From Branchipolynoe longqiensis (Eukaryota > Annelida > Polychaeta > Phyllodocida > Polynoidae): DNA of 64,000 nt. The translations under genes and the position numbers were made by a program. This document shows positions 50,201 to 52,519 of this stretch, piece by piece. The DNA lies in NCBI GenBank assembly GCA_030323885.1, contig CM059193.1, positions 92,195,990-92,259,989 of the forward strand, in the 5' to 3' direction. Within the stretch, counting starts at the first letter, position 1; each line of letters starts with the position of its first letter. The notes under the pieces were generated by a model. That model was not told the DNA's origin. It did not search any database and was given only the letters and a program-made list of their open reading frames with translations.

Positions 50201-52519
50201 GTCTCGTACCGGTTGTGTTCCTATTTGCTGTCTGCCTATTTGTATATATATACTTGCTGTATGCCTGTATGTCTGTCTAGCTTCTATCTATCTGCCTATC
50301 TCTGTCTGCTGGCTACCTGTCTGCCTACCTGTCCATCTACCTATCTTCTTGTTACCTGCCTATGTGCTTGTGTGTTTGCCTTCTATCTCTCTGCTTTATC
50401 TGTGAGTATCCCTGCCTATATGTCTGTCTGTCCATCTTCCCTACCTTCCCGCATGTCTCTGTCTGTCTGTTTATCTGAGCTATCTGACTCTGTCAACATA
50501 TTCTTCTGTCTGTCAGTCTGTCTGTTCATCATGCAAATAACAAATCAAACATAATATAATAATCCTTAAGAATACTAAAACCAATTCCAGTGAACCCCCC
50601 ATGCCTATAACCTATTGTAGTAGTCTGTACATGAGCATCACCACCACTAGGTGGCGACAGGGACTGTGCTGACAACTGTCGCCCATCAATAGTGACAGGT
50701 GGCAGCACGCTAGCCAGACAGGCAGGGCGGTCCCTGGGCGGGCGGCCCCCTATTGCGACTAATTAGCGACCACACCCCATTATGAAAGGTGTATTGCGAC
50801 CCGGCTGCTAAGGGGCGGGTCACTTGATTCTGAGACGCCACGGACGGCGGAGTAAAGAATTAAACTTTGAAGCGTACGTTTCTCTCCTCATCTTCCCTTC
50901 ACGTCGCGCCCACTAGCAGTAGCAGACCCGGGGGAACTAACAGGCCATACGTGGCAGCCTATCACACTTTGTACATATAGCCGCCCCCCATCCTTACCGG
51001 TTTCTATGACAACAACCGGTTGACCCCATTGTTCGCTTGTTGACCTCAGAGCACCAGGCCAAGCTGGACATCTACCTGAGTCACGACGAAGATCGAAATG
51101 AGTTCTTCGAGCAGCTCCGAATAGCTCTACAGGCGGAAGGGCTGCGAGTGGCGCCATCTGGTGGCCACCACGGCGCCAGCCCGGTGGCCGTCATGGCCGA
51201 GACGATAGAGCGGTCCCGGATCTTCCTCGTCGAGCTGTCCCAGAAGTATCAGCACAGCGAACTGTGCAGAAGTGGTAGGCGGCTTTTTAGAATTGCGCGA
51301 TTCTTCAGCGGGGTGACTCCGCCGCCTCTTTTCCCCAGCGGGTGAGAGTCTGTCGGTGGGCGGCCTGACTCCAGTCACCCTGAATGGGGGCTGGGTGGGC
51401 GATGGGAGACATCGCCAAGCACAACCAGTACGAGAGAGGGTTGGGATAAGATTAAGAATGATAGCAATTGGTCAGTCAGAATCCAATTCTGGTATGATTT
51501 TTGTTATAGTCTTGCATCACAATTTTGCAATGCAAACATCATCCAAGTTCTCTTTACAAAATATAAAACAAGAAAATCTTACCATTCTTAGGACACCTGG
51601 TCTGATTCAGTGTCACTATCACCACTATCTTGTAACTTTAATAAGAAAAGTATACAATTTTATTTTAACTGAAACTTTTATCTCCTTAATCACTTCCATC
51701 CTGAAACAGGGATAAAAGATCTGTGCGGTTTCACGGATTTCCGCGATTCTTTGATATTGACCAATTATTGTTAAAGTTGCATAGTCCGATGGTTTTCAGT
51801 TTCTGTCATTTTCTGAGATAAATATATAATCTACCTTACTTTAGTTTAGTTTACTACTGGGAGGGGGGGCGGAGTTTCAGTCAAGTACAACTTTTATTGT
51901 TTAATAGAATGTTGATATTTTGTGGAGAACTAGTTGATTAAGCGGGGAAATTTCAATCGGTGGACGATTGGTCTTCCTCATTCAACTGCTCCTTGCACTT
52001 TCCTAGTAATGCCAAATGCCAGATTAAGTAGCGGCAAGTATAAATTTTTAAGTCATTTGTTTGACTCGCCCAGGGTTTGCACCTGGGGGTTCAAATCCCA
52101 TAACTTACCAAAATAGAGGGTGAGTGCTCAACGCATTCCTGCACCCCGTCTGGGTGTGTAGTAAAATGTTCACATGTACTACTTTGTTGGGACGGAGGCG
52201 GTATTGGAGTTTGTAAAAGTAGTACTCTTTATGAAATTGTTGAAAACATGAGCTGACCCCGAAACCCTCATACCATGTCCACGCCGCCCTTCCAGAGGCG
52301 GAGTATGCGCGGGACCTGCTGAAGCCGGTGGTGCCCGTGCGCATGGAGCGTCCCTTCAAGGCCTCGGGTTGGCTTGCCCGCCTCGTTGCTGGCCGCGTCT
52401 ACGTGGACTTCTCCCGCTCACCGCCCACCTCGAACGACTTCGAGGAACGCGTTGAAGAACTAGGACGAGAGGTGCGCCTTGTTCTGAACACCATCCACCG
52501 GAAGGAGCACGTCGAGTAG
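11110..52519 (+). CDS. ARM/HEAT-repeat protein with C-terminal TIR domain (18 exons)
   Basis: Joining 11110-12393, 13781-13887, 21460-21529, 23471-23636, 26228-26429, 27349-27550, 28378-28575, 30612-30698, 31799-31894, 32937-33095, 34787-35605, 37802-37951, 39238-39425, 43952-44093, 45593-45808, 47994-48645, 51050-51274 and 52296-52519 gives 5,187 nt: 1,728 residues plus stop. Every junction is GT-AG and every phase matches. Residues 1-428 are mostly low complexity, with a helical start near 280-340. Residues ~430-1575 are an armadillo/HEAT-like body, interrupted by a Pro/Gln/Ser-rich insert (~923-1060). Residues ~1584-1720 form the TIR domain (LDIYLSHDEDRNEFFEQL). TIR domains act in innate immune signalling, and several, such as that of SARM1, cleave NAD+. 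Unlike SARM1, no SAM domains are seen. Function here is inferred; I cannot assign an orthologue. Confidence 0.85.
12400..12650. mobile_element. MITE-B copy 1 in intron 1
   Basis: Inverted ends: left GTAAACGCCAATCCAAAAAT, right TTTTTGGATTGGCATTTACA followed by GGGATTTGTGCCCGAACTCT. Related copies sit at ~20975 and ~47633. The left end starts almost at the exon 1 splice donor. Confidence 0.7.
12820..13450. repeat. Degenerate ~55-60 bp minisatellite, interrupted
   Basis: Diverged repeats of a unit containing 'tgttcctgacctatagtgcatcatgcaactgctctc'. It is interrupted at about 13165-13310 by a copy of the dispersed repeat with GTCGGTCGCGATGCGACAAA. Confidence 0.65.
13165..13310 (+). repeat. Dispersed repeat E, copy 1
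   Basis: Carries GTCGGTCGCGATGCGACAAA then GACTGCTTTCATTACTTGAC. The same ~90-bp sequence occurs at 13923-14015 and 22888-22955. It is an interspersed repeat of unknown class. Confidence 0.65.
13590..13742. repeat. Dispersed repeat F (GGTGGCGCCACC family)
   Basis: Contains GGTGGTGGCGCCACCGATCG followed ~100 bases later by TTTATACCCACATAATGCAT. The same pairing of motifs recurs at about 30175, 34565, 35985, 61320 and 61500, defining a short mobile-like repeat. Confidence 0.55.
13781..13887 (+). CDS. Exon 2 (ARM-TIR gene)
   Basis: Residues 429-463 plus two bases of codon 464. Acceptor 'gataccag', donor TG|gtaagt (phase 2). The peptide includes SWMLELVGNCYDDI and DLRNVCKRTVE, an amphipathic pattern fitting an ARM/HEAT helix. 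It is too short to stand out as an ORF; it is supported by phase agreement with exons 1 and 3. Confidence 0.75.
13923..14015 (+). repeat. Dispersed repeat E, copy 2
   Basis: Reads GTCGGTCGCGAAGCGACAAA and continues through the Cys/Thr-rich 'ctttcattacttgactgcc' block, ending near GAGAGTTGCGTCCATG. Matches copies at 13165 and 22888. Confidence 0.65.
14159..14442. mobile_element. hAT-like MITE inserted in a tRNA-derived sequence
   Basis: Perfect terminal repeats CAGGGTCCGTACA and TGTACGGACCCTG enclose an interior dominated by CTTGAA words. Directly flanking both ends is CTAGAT, a probable 6-bp (or longer, decayed) target duplication. The CAGGG terminus is hAT-like. Flanking DNA has a box A-like TAGTCTAATGGTTAGGA and a box B-like GTGGGTTTGAATCC, so the insertion appears to split an older tRNA-like SINE. 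Confidence 0.65.
14652..15222. mobile_element. MITE-C copy 1, CGGAC-rich interior
   Basis: Terminal inverted repeats GCGCCTGTCACACCTTACCA and GAGGTGTGACAGGGCC, extended by ...GATTGAGTACCGGACA against TCCAGTACCCCAATC. The interior is built from short words around CGGAC (ACCGGAC, ACGGACA). A second element with CCTGTCACAC ends is at 49084, but with a different interior. Confidence 0.7.
15335..15690 (+). mobile_element. SINE-A copy in intron 2
   Basis: Head GATGGGATGGCCAAATGAGT, body GGGGCAGCACTATAAAGTCG, tail GATGTTGCCAGGACGTAAAG. Box B is weak. Confidence 0.75.
15846..16275 (+). mobile_element. SINE-A copy followed by a second partial SINE-A
   Basis: A full copy (15846-16170) is followed by a truncated body plus tail (16172-16270; GCAGCACTATAAAGTGGCCA ... 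GATGTTGCTAGGACGTACAA), suggesting tandem insertion or a tail-to-body recombination. Confidence 0.75.
16480..17205. repeat. 51-bp minisatellite, block 1 (intron 2)
   Basis: Diverged units of the same repeat as block 2 (GTGTGTACATATGTATGTGG, GGGTGGGGGTTGTGTGTGCT, TACATAACG). Unit lengths vary here because of small deletions. A poly-G run lies just upstream (about 16290-16310). Confidence 0.9.
17206..17722. other. Spacer between the two minisatellite blocks
   Basis: About 500 bases of non-repetitive sequence. It includes a C-rich run and, near 17600-17680, a pyrimidine-rich 'ctctctctactttcactct' segment. No gene signal was found. Confidence 0.4.
17723..20972. repeat. 51-bp minisatellite, block 2 (about 60 copies, intron 2)
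   Basis: Near-perfect 51-bp units of CTTACATAACGGTGTGTGTA, CATATGTATGTGGGGGTGGG, GGTTGTGTGTG. Each unit has the palindrome ACATATGT and two adjacent G runs, giving the strand G-quadruplex potential. 51 is divisible by three, which explains long open frames on both strands; these are not genes. Confidence 0.95.
20975..21262. mobile_element. MITE-B copy 2
   Basis: Left TTGAGGCACAAAACGACGTC ... CACCAATCCAAAAAG, right TTTTGGATTGACATTTACAG then ACCTGAACTCTTCATA. It abuts the end of the 51-bp minisatellite. Confidence 0.7.
21460..21529 (+). CDS. Exon 3 (ARM-TIR gene)
   Basis: Residues 464 (split Trp) to 487. Acceptor 'tcactcag', donor AAG|gtaagg (phase 0). The peptide YLECGNESLRLKAG then QTMLMMLLK is a typical short helical pair. 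The one-base phase joins exon 2 exactly. Confidence 0.75.
21565..22030 (+). mobile_element. SINE-A tail, then SINE-B copy 2
   Basis: 21565-21625 is a SINE-A 3' tail. 21711-22030 is a full SINE-B (head TGTGGCGGAGTGGTTAGTGT, box B GGTTCGATTCCCTGTGCCCC, body matching the - strand copy at 7192). Confidence 0.75.
22042..22384. mobile_element. hAT-like MITE, diverged
   Basis: Starts CAGGGTTCGCACTAGTCTTA and ends TCTGAACCCTTG, an imperfect inverted terminal repeat. The interior is rich in TTGAAT words, like the element at 14159. Probably a related, older insertion. Confidence 0.45.
22600..22870. repeat. Degenerate CCCCTATTAACC minisatellite
   Basis: Imperfect 8-12 bp repeats of CCCCTATTAACC. A short further block lies at 23390-23465 just before exon 4. 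Confidence 0.85.
22888..23385 (+). repeat. Dispersed repeat E copy 3 with longer unique body
   Basis: The first 65 bases match repeat E (GTCGGTCGCGATGCGACAAA). What follows to about 23385 may be the body of a longer element, or unrelated intron DNA. No coding domain was recognised. Confidence 0.4.
23471..23636 (+). CDS. Exon 4 (ARM-TIR gene)
   Basis: Residues 488-542 plus one base. Acceptor 'caccccacag', donor CAG|gtaagg (phase 1). Begins DRVEDRLQVMAAAVSGVG and ends in a Thr/Ser-rich acidic loop (TAATTDDTTTGLS). Codon composition is GC-rich, like the other exons and unlike the introns. Confidence 0.8.
23640..25350. repeat. ~32-33 bp minisatellite, about 50 copies (intron 4)
   Basis: Units of GTTAGAGGCCACTCCATCAG plus TGTGTGGCCC(CA). 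The array begins directly at the exon 4 donor (gtaagggcactccgtcaggc). Whether exon bases seeded it is unclear. Confidence 0.9.
25537..25735 (+). mobile_element. SINE-A' copy (shared head, different 3' tail)
   Basis: The tRNA-like head GATGGGATGGCCGAATAAGT is that of SINE-A. The 3' part reads AGACCAATTGTCAGTGATTG then ACTTAATCAACTAATGTA instead of the usual tail. A second example with the same tail is at 31640-31790. Confidence 0.6.
25990..26130. repeat. ~51-bp tandem triplication in intron 4
   Basis: Three copies of 'atggtacagcagtcagngtggnctagggaacctgtccccttgtttca'. Confidence 0.8.
26228..26429 (+). CDS. Exon 5 (ARM-TIR gene)
   Basis: Residues 543-609 plus two bases. Acceptor 'ccacacag', donor TG|gtacgt (phase 2). 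Peptide segments include VAEALAQELIRRMLGGG, DDVLDDFMDAMSPEKRKV and EAEHMAEIGMHNVYVQNIRR: charged amphipathic helices with a short Gly loop. Confidence 0.85.
26868..27348. repeat. Degenerate copies of the exon 6 5' edge with its acceptor (intron 5)
   Basis: Copies of the exon 6 start (GGTTGAAGGACCCTTCGCAC, TGGTTGGCCTTC..GAGGAGGGC) occur at about 26997, 27093 (diverged), 27175 (very diverged) and 27255. The best, 27255, precedes exon 6 by 94 bp and has its own pyrimidine tract and CAG. A partial set starts near 26868. None is followed by a good donor. Confidence 0.8.
27349..27550 (+). CDS. Exon 6 (ARM-TIR gene)
   Basis: Residues 610 (split Trp) to 677. Acceptor 'ctggatgcag', donor AAT|gtcagt (phase 0). 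Peptide LKDPSRWLAFNEEGKMWGC, then SLLSRASDKFCMSVCEAG and MVPVLAEILTTEQIHEAHA. The latter resembles an armadillo repeat turn ('aGmvpvLaeiL'). Its 5' edge is repeated upstream. Confidence 0.88.
27551..28377. other. Intron 6
   Basis: AT-rich. Contains three tandem ~60-bp copies of 'ggcgttaaatttggttgctgaatacaataaaatattaatttctt' at about 28120-28285. No other feature was recognised. Confidence 0.5.
28378..28575 (+). CDS. Exon 7 (ARM-TIR gene)
   Basis: Residues 678-743. Acceptor 'gctttacag', donor AAG|gtgggt (phase 0 both ends). Peptide VIASALAILLSITKLRAASK, RYALSKDINIKGLAVLVL, LDAIAMFLDK: alternating helices of the ARM/HEAT type. 198 nt, in-frame. Confidence 0.88.
28590..29220 (+). mobile_element. 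Possible retroposed sequence with AGAAGAAG tail
   Basis: A stretch of distinct composition ending AACTGTCGTAAGGTTACAAA ... CCCAGAAGAAGAAG, which resembles the 3' terminus of a non-LTR element or retroposed transcript. No reliable ORF domain was recognised, so the class is uncertain. Confidence 0.3.
29224..29940 (-). repeat. Tandem array derived from 5S rRNA (7 units of ~105 bp)
   Basis: Units begin at about 29244, 29352, 29459, 29564, 29660, 29766 and 29868. Within each, on the - strand, lies the 3' half of 5S rRNA. The best + strand match is TTCCCAGGCGGTCACCCATC then CAAGTACTGAC, against CCCAGGCGGTCTCCCATCCA and AGTACTAAC in the reverse complement of metazoan 5S. The 5' half with box A is replaced by 'ctattacttatccactactgatttggtagataat'. 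These are not functional 5S genes. Confidence 0.75.
29945..30025. mobile_element. MITE-A fragment
   Basis: Carries 'gctttggttttgaaaatattatgttttcctcgatt...ctttaaag', resembling the right end of MITE-A copies at 38625 and 61700. Confidence 0.35.
30175..30376. repeat. Dispersed repeat F copy plus (TA)n tract
   Basis: GCGAGCGGTGGCACCACCGT followed by TTATTATACTCGTATAATTC; then a (TA)n run from about 30340 to 30376. Confidence 0.5.
30442..30558. repeat. Left arm of an inverted repeat flanking exons 8-9
   Basis: About 117 bp, ending GTTGCTCGGCTGGAAGATCA ... GGGGAAGCCATACAGTGACC TTACTAC. Its reverse complement is present at 31938-32055 with roughly 80% identity by eye. It ends 53 bases before exon 8. 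Confidence 0.8.
30612..30698 (+). CDS. Exon 8 (ARM-TIR gene)
   Basis: Residues 744-772. Acceptor 'tgactttcag', donor GAG|gtaacg (phase 0). Peptide IDEDSNVGLDFTTEDIDLLL then ATYLTYKTE. 87 nt, in-frame. Its last ~14 bases and donor are repeated downstream in an array. Confidence 0.85.
30699..31627. repeat. 108-bp array carrying the exon 8 3' edge and donor
   Basis: Eight copies of CCTACAAGACAGAGGTAACT begin at 30795, 30903, 31011, 31119, 31227, 31335, 31443 and 31551, spaced exactly 108 bp and nearly identical. The motif corresponds to the end of exon 8 (ACCTACAAAACAGAG|gtaac). The rest of each unit is intronic (ACTGACTAGTTCAACTAAGT, GATGAAATTCTCACTGAGAC). No convincing acceptor precedes the copied segment. 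Confidence 0.95.
31640..31790 (+). mobile_element. SINE-A' copy, head-truncated
   Basis: CCTAGCCTGGCGTTCGGCAT, TAGGATAGGGCAAGAAGCAG, then GAAGACCAATTGCCCACAAT and CTTAATCAACTAATGTA, matching the tail variant at 25537. Confidence 0.6.
31799..31894 (+). CDS. Exon 9 (ARM-TIR gene)
   Basis: Residues 773-804. Acceptor 'attctttcag', donor CAA|gtatgt (phase 0). Peptide GEAMGSFLAGTNFPELCVQE then LRHHISTNEVFQ. 96 nt, in-frame. Exons 8 and 9 together are 183 nt (61 codons) with phase 0 outside. Confidence 0.85.
31938..32055. repeat. Right arm of the inverted repeat flanking exons 8-9
   Basis: Reads GTAGTAAGGTGACTGTATGG, CTTCCCCGAGGGGATCAACT, TCCAGCCGAGCAAC..., the reverse complement of 30442-30558. 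It begins 43 bases after exon 9. Confidence 0.8.
32470..32680. repeat. 14-bp minisatellite ACCACATACACAAT
   Basis: About 14 near-perfect copies. CA-rich simple repeats (ACACACC, CTACACAC) continue to about 32900, right up to the exon 10 acceptor. Confidence 0.95.
32937..33095 (+). CDS. Exon 10 (ARM-TIR gene)
   Basis: Residues 805-857. Acceptor 'ccccctcag', donor GAG|gtaagc (phase 0). Peptide DETWERVHRLLAAMHLFSNK, SADFAASLCREDIVTPLRAA, RLRAGIEEE: regular helical repeat. The last 24 nt are tandemly repeated after the donor. Confidence 0.88.
33096..33690. repeat. ~60-bp array carrying the exon 10 3' edge and donor
   Basis: About ten units of 'gactaccctggtgttaccccactaccc(t/c)cgcctgc(a/g)ggccggtatagaggaggag|gtaag'. 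Most keep a GTAAGT-type donor. In copies at about 33250, 33311, 33372 and 33556 CTGCGG has become CTGCAG, creating a possible acceptor and so an 18-nt (or 15-nt) potential micro-exon. Confidence 0.93.
33691..34017. other. Intron 10 middle part
   Basis: Contains a repeat-F-like GATGGCGCCACCGTCGAATT (about 33898) and a (TA)n tract at 33973-34018 that is the insertion site of the next element. Confidence 0.4.
34018..34494. mobile_element. pogo/Tigger-like MITE with TA target site
   Basis: Ends: CAGATGAACCTCGATCCAAC GGAC on the left and GTCCGTTGGATCGAGGTTCA TCTG on the right, flanked by TA. The AACCTCG terminus and TA target fit pogo/Tigger elements of the Tc1-mariner superfamily. Inside are a 14-bp minisatellite and a SINE-A tail in reverse orientation (about 34330-34370). 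No transposase. Confidence 0.75.
34133..34325. repeat. 14-bp minisatellite CACATAGTGCCATG within the MITE
   Basis: About 13 near-perfect copies, located inside the pogo-like element. Confidence 0.93.
34565..34745. repeat. Dispersed repeat F copy upstream of exon 11
   Basis: GGCCAAGATGGCGCCATCGG followed by TATTCCCTTCTGTATCTTTA and TACTCGCATAATATGC. Exon 11 starts 40 bases after it. Confidence 0.55.
34787..35605 (+). CDS. Exon 11, with Pro/Gln/Ser-rich insert (ARM-TIR gene)
   Basis: Residues 858-1130, the second largest exon. Acceptor 'gactgttgcag', donor AAG|gtgagt (phase 0). It opens with helices (RMLHVCLSLVHHCVRLDFKE, NPLRWAAFLAFSHIHAYIS). Residues ~923-1060 are a disordered insert: Pro-rich (TPLPLPPPPTPAPAPD), a polyglutamine run encoded by CAA/CAG at about 35199-35254, and serine/threonine/alanine runs encoded by TCA/TCG. 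The helical body resumes at FLNKLWHTTNEQEEPVLGDF and MEQMVTHLAVITSAANIEK. Confidence 0.88.
35764..35955. repeat. 112-bp direct duplication with a central palindrome
   Basis: 'aattggtggtgctagtggagccaaatatggagcaaatcac...' occurs at 35764 and 35876. Between them, GCTCCACTAGCACCACC AAATT GGTGGTGCTAGTGGAGC (about 35855-35893) forms a near-perfect palindrome. Confidence 0.85.
35985..36215. repeat. Repeat F end fragment and ATT-rich simple repeat
   Basis: 35985-36045 carries CATATCCGCATAATGGATTA TGC, the repeat F hairpin. 36045-36215 is an AATATT/ATTAAT microsatellite. Confidence 0.55.
36238..37801. repeat. CCCTGTTCCCAC-based minisatellite with 92-bp higher-order unit (intron 11)
   Basis: The short word 'taccctgttcccacca' repeats throughout. 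At 36370-37180 it is organised in a 92-bp unit that includes TACAAGTCGCACGCACACCC. The array runs to the exon 12 acceptor, and a partial copy of the exon 12 start lies within it (37196-37231). Long open frames here are artefacts. Confidence 0.93.
37196..37231 (+). pseudogene. Partial copy of the exon 12 5' edge
   Basis: CTGCTGCAG|GTAAAGATGCTTCTGGCCAC then CATGAACAACCTCACC matches the true exon 12 start (GTGAAGATGCTTCTGGCCAA) with its acceptor context. It then runs into minisatellite. There is no donor, so it is probably silent. Confidence 0.85.
37802..37951 (+). CDS. Exon 12 (ARM-TIR gene)
   Basis: Residues 1131-1180. Acceptor 'ttccctgctccag', donor CAG|gtaagc (phase 0). Peptide VKMLLANMNNLAIESESFST, PEQSVLTSLVAIVLSPYIDL. 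150 nt. Confidence 0.88.
37999..38527. mobile_element. MITE-D in intron 12
   Basis: Inverted ends: left GTGAGATAATAGTTAATACT CTGAGTCGCGTAATAAAGTGACTC; right GAGGTCACTTTATTACGAGA GTCAGAATATTATCTCAC. The interior contains a ~120-bp direct duplication (about 38262 and 38383: 'aagtnac...catttcata(t/c)tagaaaataatta'). No coding capacity. Confidence 0.65.
38625..39031. mobile_element. MITE-A, near full-length copy
   Basis: Left TTAAAGCTGCATAATCCGAT, right CATCAGACTATGCATCTTTA. About 407 bp, collinear with 61700-62053 in the opposite orientation. Confidence 0.75.
39238..39425 (+). CDS. Exon 13 (ARM-TIR gene)
   Basis: Residues 1181-1242 plus two bases. Acceptor 'gacgtcaccag', donor AG|gtgggt (phase 2). 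Peptide EELVLDHTLSAISACSKYKA, RDACASDAICRFLSANTVDD, RRRAWSTLIHLHHHD. Confidence 0.88.
39440..40720. repeat. GCCTAGAGCCTGAA minisatellite split by a LINE
   Basis: 12-15 bp units (GCCTAGAGCCTGAAGC) occupy 39440-39635 and 40465-40720. The LINE copy at 39636-40462 lies between the two halves, so it was inserted into a pre-existing array. Confidence 0.9.
39636..40462 (-). mobile_element. LINE copy 2, 5'-truncated
   Basis: Starts with the same (GATT)n end as the copy at 5043 and is about 95% alike by eye. It retains only the C-terminal RNase H half and the Cys/His motif (- strand ORF 40005-40459, e.g. CWVPGHAGIQGNERADRAAK). The ORF lacks its stop region and start, so it is a fragment. Confidence 0.85.
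40944..43684 (-). mobile_element. GC-rich gag-only element with 257-bp direct terminal repeats
   Basis: Two 257-bp direct repeats (40944-41200 and 43428-43684), about 97-98% identical by eye, bracket a very GC-rich interior. The repeats do not begin TG or end CA and each carries GTAATGCGAGCATTAC, a near-palindrome, close to its outer or inner edge. The only recognisable protein is a gag-like ORF on the - strand. No reverse transcriptase, integrase or recombinase was seen. The element may be a non-autonomous retroelement of LTR or Ngaro type. It lies in intron 13, antisense to the host gene. Confidence 0.7.
42037..43686 (-). CDS. Gag-like protein with putative zinc finger
   Basis: 549 codons; the start lies inside the right terminal repeat. 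If the ATG preceding MPGRGKGKG is used instead, the protein starts after the repeat. Two diverged copies of a basic Gly/Lys motif occur (MPGRGKGKGHGGARSATSGT and MPANGKGKGKGRKGARATA), followed by Pro/Ala-rich linkers. The folded core includes YLQDAVDHTPTSAADAVRQI, GISPDYLFPSDLVERGPECK and YPWLTVRRYSETIFTWIADG. Near the C-terminus Cys and His residues (CATWNREPTSC ... HGHICAYC) fit a zinc-binding finger like those of YR-retroelement gag proteins. I infer a nucleic-acid-binding capsid-like protein. A second small - strand ORF (42074-41580, Pro/Thr-rich) overlaps its end and is of doubtful reality. Confidence 0.6.
   Translation of the reverse strand: MVVMLALRLMRGKEETLPPPPAAAQLSNLPCHTSLSFLPPHPFSLPAGFLTFPAFSPPRSFPYKAARRPPSAIRPPAVLPAQALFFLLALSTSADAPLPSADAPPPTTDADADIMPGRGKGKGHGGARSATSGTLGGSSSLATFTSDRSNTLGPTHIMPANGKGKGKGRKGARATAMSTPGPSSGTPGGASPASAPGSPPAPRDRSSGTDATILQALQQITSRLDLLECGAALGTQETPPPAPRRRPAYSSPPIPAPRAHVVGGAQPPPPPQAPLPGAVHPQYERYSRLTAQSSAALPPAYLQDAVDHTPTSAADAVRQILASAEARHTGGRKGISPDYLFPSDLVERGPECKSVKRGEATKDEYSLALTTLVSHPSFPAHSLPGLHHHTLTVLRDNLVYPWLTVRRYSETIFTWIADGRLPHGWHDPVALNLVRMEVITMPAPQAVPTAPAPRGADLPRGAQQPRTQADTRITYSREAHGAPCATWNREPTSCDRARVGEAHGEVGDRHGHICAYCANVRRILTMHSEALCLTKQAHERHTPAASADF
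43952..44093 (+). CDS. Exon 14 (ARM-TIR gene)
   Basis: Residue 1243 (split Ser) to 1290. Acceptor 'gtggcccgcag', donor AGG|gtaagg (phase 0). Peptide SVIQRHLAELTLTTTDAREQ, KFYYKLYQTGRADHVQNMIA. Confidence 0.87.
44094..45289. other. Intron 14, mostly unassigned
   Basis: About 1.2 kb of single-copy-looking DNA. No domain-bearing ORF, RNA gene or recognised repeat was found. Confidence 0.4.
45290..45531 (-). mobile_element. LINE copy 3, short internal fragment
   Basis: Matches the 3' coding end of the LINE at 5043 (e.g. GACCACTTGGTCCCGCCGAC and CATTCAGGGGGAGG), without the (GATT)n tail. A SINE-A tail fragment follows (45530-45570), just upstream of exon 15. Confidence 0.75.
45593..45808 (+). 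CDS. Exon 15 (ARM-TIR gene), source of the mini-exon array
   Basis: Residues 1291-1362. Acceptor 'cccccaccag', donor GAG|gtcagt (phase 0). Peptide APEAMATKLRELVQGRTLLT, LSKHLLHNMWNYSDVSETFT, then the last 16 codons EIIRDPETRAAIDQDE. This final 48-nt segment and the preceding CTACAG are copied many times downstream. The exon's own donor (gtcagt) is a weaker match to consensus than that of most copies (gtgagt). Confidence 0.9.
45809..47216 (+). repeat. Array of 48-nt mini-exon-like copies of the exon 15 3' edge
   Basis: Thirteen units of ~90-120 bp. Nine have acceptor CACACTACAG, a stop-free 48-nt segment and donor gtgagt: 45881-45928, 46001-46048, 46099-46146, 46213-46260, 46325-46372, 46439-46486, 46543-46590, 46645-46692 and 46834-46881. 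Their 16-residue products vary slightly (RAAIDQGE, CAAIDQDE, RVSIEQDE). Copies at 46740 (truncated), 46952 (46 nt), 47048 (donor gtgaat) and 47164 (deleted) look defective. Spacers are CA-rich. Confidence 0.95.
47297..47392. mobile_element. MITE-A right-end fragment
   Basis: Carries GTTAGATATGTAGAATCTAA ... 'ttggttttgaagatttaat...ctgtgcagct', matching the right part of MITE-A. Confidence 0.55.
47633..47872. mobile_element. MITE-B copy 3, best preserved
   Basis: Left TGAAGAGTTCAGGCACAAGA CCCTGTAAACACCAATCC and right GGTGTTTACGGGTATTTGTT CCTGAACTCTTCATA are an inverted pair. Flanked by a (TA)n tract on the left. About 240 bp. Confidence 0.75.
47994..48645 (+). CDS. Exon 16: armadillo repeat core (ARM-TIR gene)
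   Basis: Residues 1363-1579 plus one base. Acceptor 'acgaacgcag' chosen over an upstream 'ttttcag' (47953) because only the former keeps phase 0 with exon 15. Donor AGAG|gtgaga (phase 1). Segments typical of armadillo repeats: VLRASINILFNCSQYDSNRA, ILTTAFLVNEDNAHLIRADS, ELLKSLCRVSMNDANKVILV, GILPLLSPLLESGSVEERQW, CCKILWMLAFVEDNKRAI. Ends in a basic linker before the TIR domain. It is the strongest evidence for the ARM assignment. Confidence 0.92.
48815..49862. mobile_element. MITE-A split by a MITE-C insertion
   Basis: 48815-49083 matches the left and middle of MITE-A (TTTAGATTGAAGTAACCTTT, AAACTCTGACACCATAGGGT). 49779-49862 is its right end (TTCATCGGACTATGCAGCTC). The MITE-C-like element lies between. 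Confidence 0.75.
49084..49778. mobile_element. MITE-C copy 2, ACGT-rich interior
   Basis: Inverted ends GGCCCTGTCACACTACGACA and CGTCATAGTGTGACAGGGG. The interior is packed with ACGT/AACGT/ACGTC words (e.g. GAACGTACATTGGACGTACG), unlike the CGGAC-rich copy at 14652. It is inserted into MITE-A. Confidence 0.75.
49905..50540. repeat. CTGT/CTAC-rich simple repeat (intron 16)
   Basis: Imperfect (CTGT)n, (CTGC)n and (CTAC)n arrays (GTCTGCCTGTCTGTCTGCCT). Open frames here are artefacts. Confidence 0.9.
50541..51049. other. Intron 16, 3' part
   Basis: About 500 bases before exon 17, not matching other repeats in the window except a short GGTGGCG word near 50650. Nothing coding was recognised. Confidence 0.4.
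51050..51274 (+). CDS. Exon 17: TIR domain, first half (ARM-TIR gene)
   Basis: Residues 1580 (split Glu) to 1654 plus one base. Acceptor 'ttgacctcag' keeps phase 1; donor AGTG|gtaggc. KLDIYLSHDEDRNEFFEQLR matches the TIR box 1 region (strand A and helix A: 'DvFiSh..d'). IALQAEGLRVAP is strand B entering the BB loop, which here contains SGGHHGAS. SPVAVMAETIERSRIFLVEL is helix B to strand C. It ends with SQKYQHSELCRS, the start of the S...S..C..E signature carrying the catalytic glutamate in NAD-cleaving TIR proteins. Confidence 0.9.
51275..52295. other. Intron 17
   Basis: Contains a MITE-A left-end fragment at 51770-51850 (TAAAGTTGCATAGTCCGATG). Otherwise unassigned. Confidence 0.5.
52296..52519 (+). 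CDS. Exon 18: TIR domain, second half, and stop (ARM-TIR gene)
   Basis: Residues 1655-1728. Acceptor 'cccttccag'. The first residue, Glu1655, is encoded by G (exon 17) plus AG (exon 18) and completes the C-R-S-E motif. LLKPVVPVRMERPFKASGWL and ARLVAGRVYVDFS fit TIR strand D/E. EERVEELGREVRLVLNTIHR is the closing helix. Stop TAG at 52517-52519. No polyadenylation signal was recognised downstream. Confidence 0.9.
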
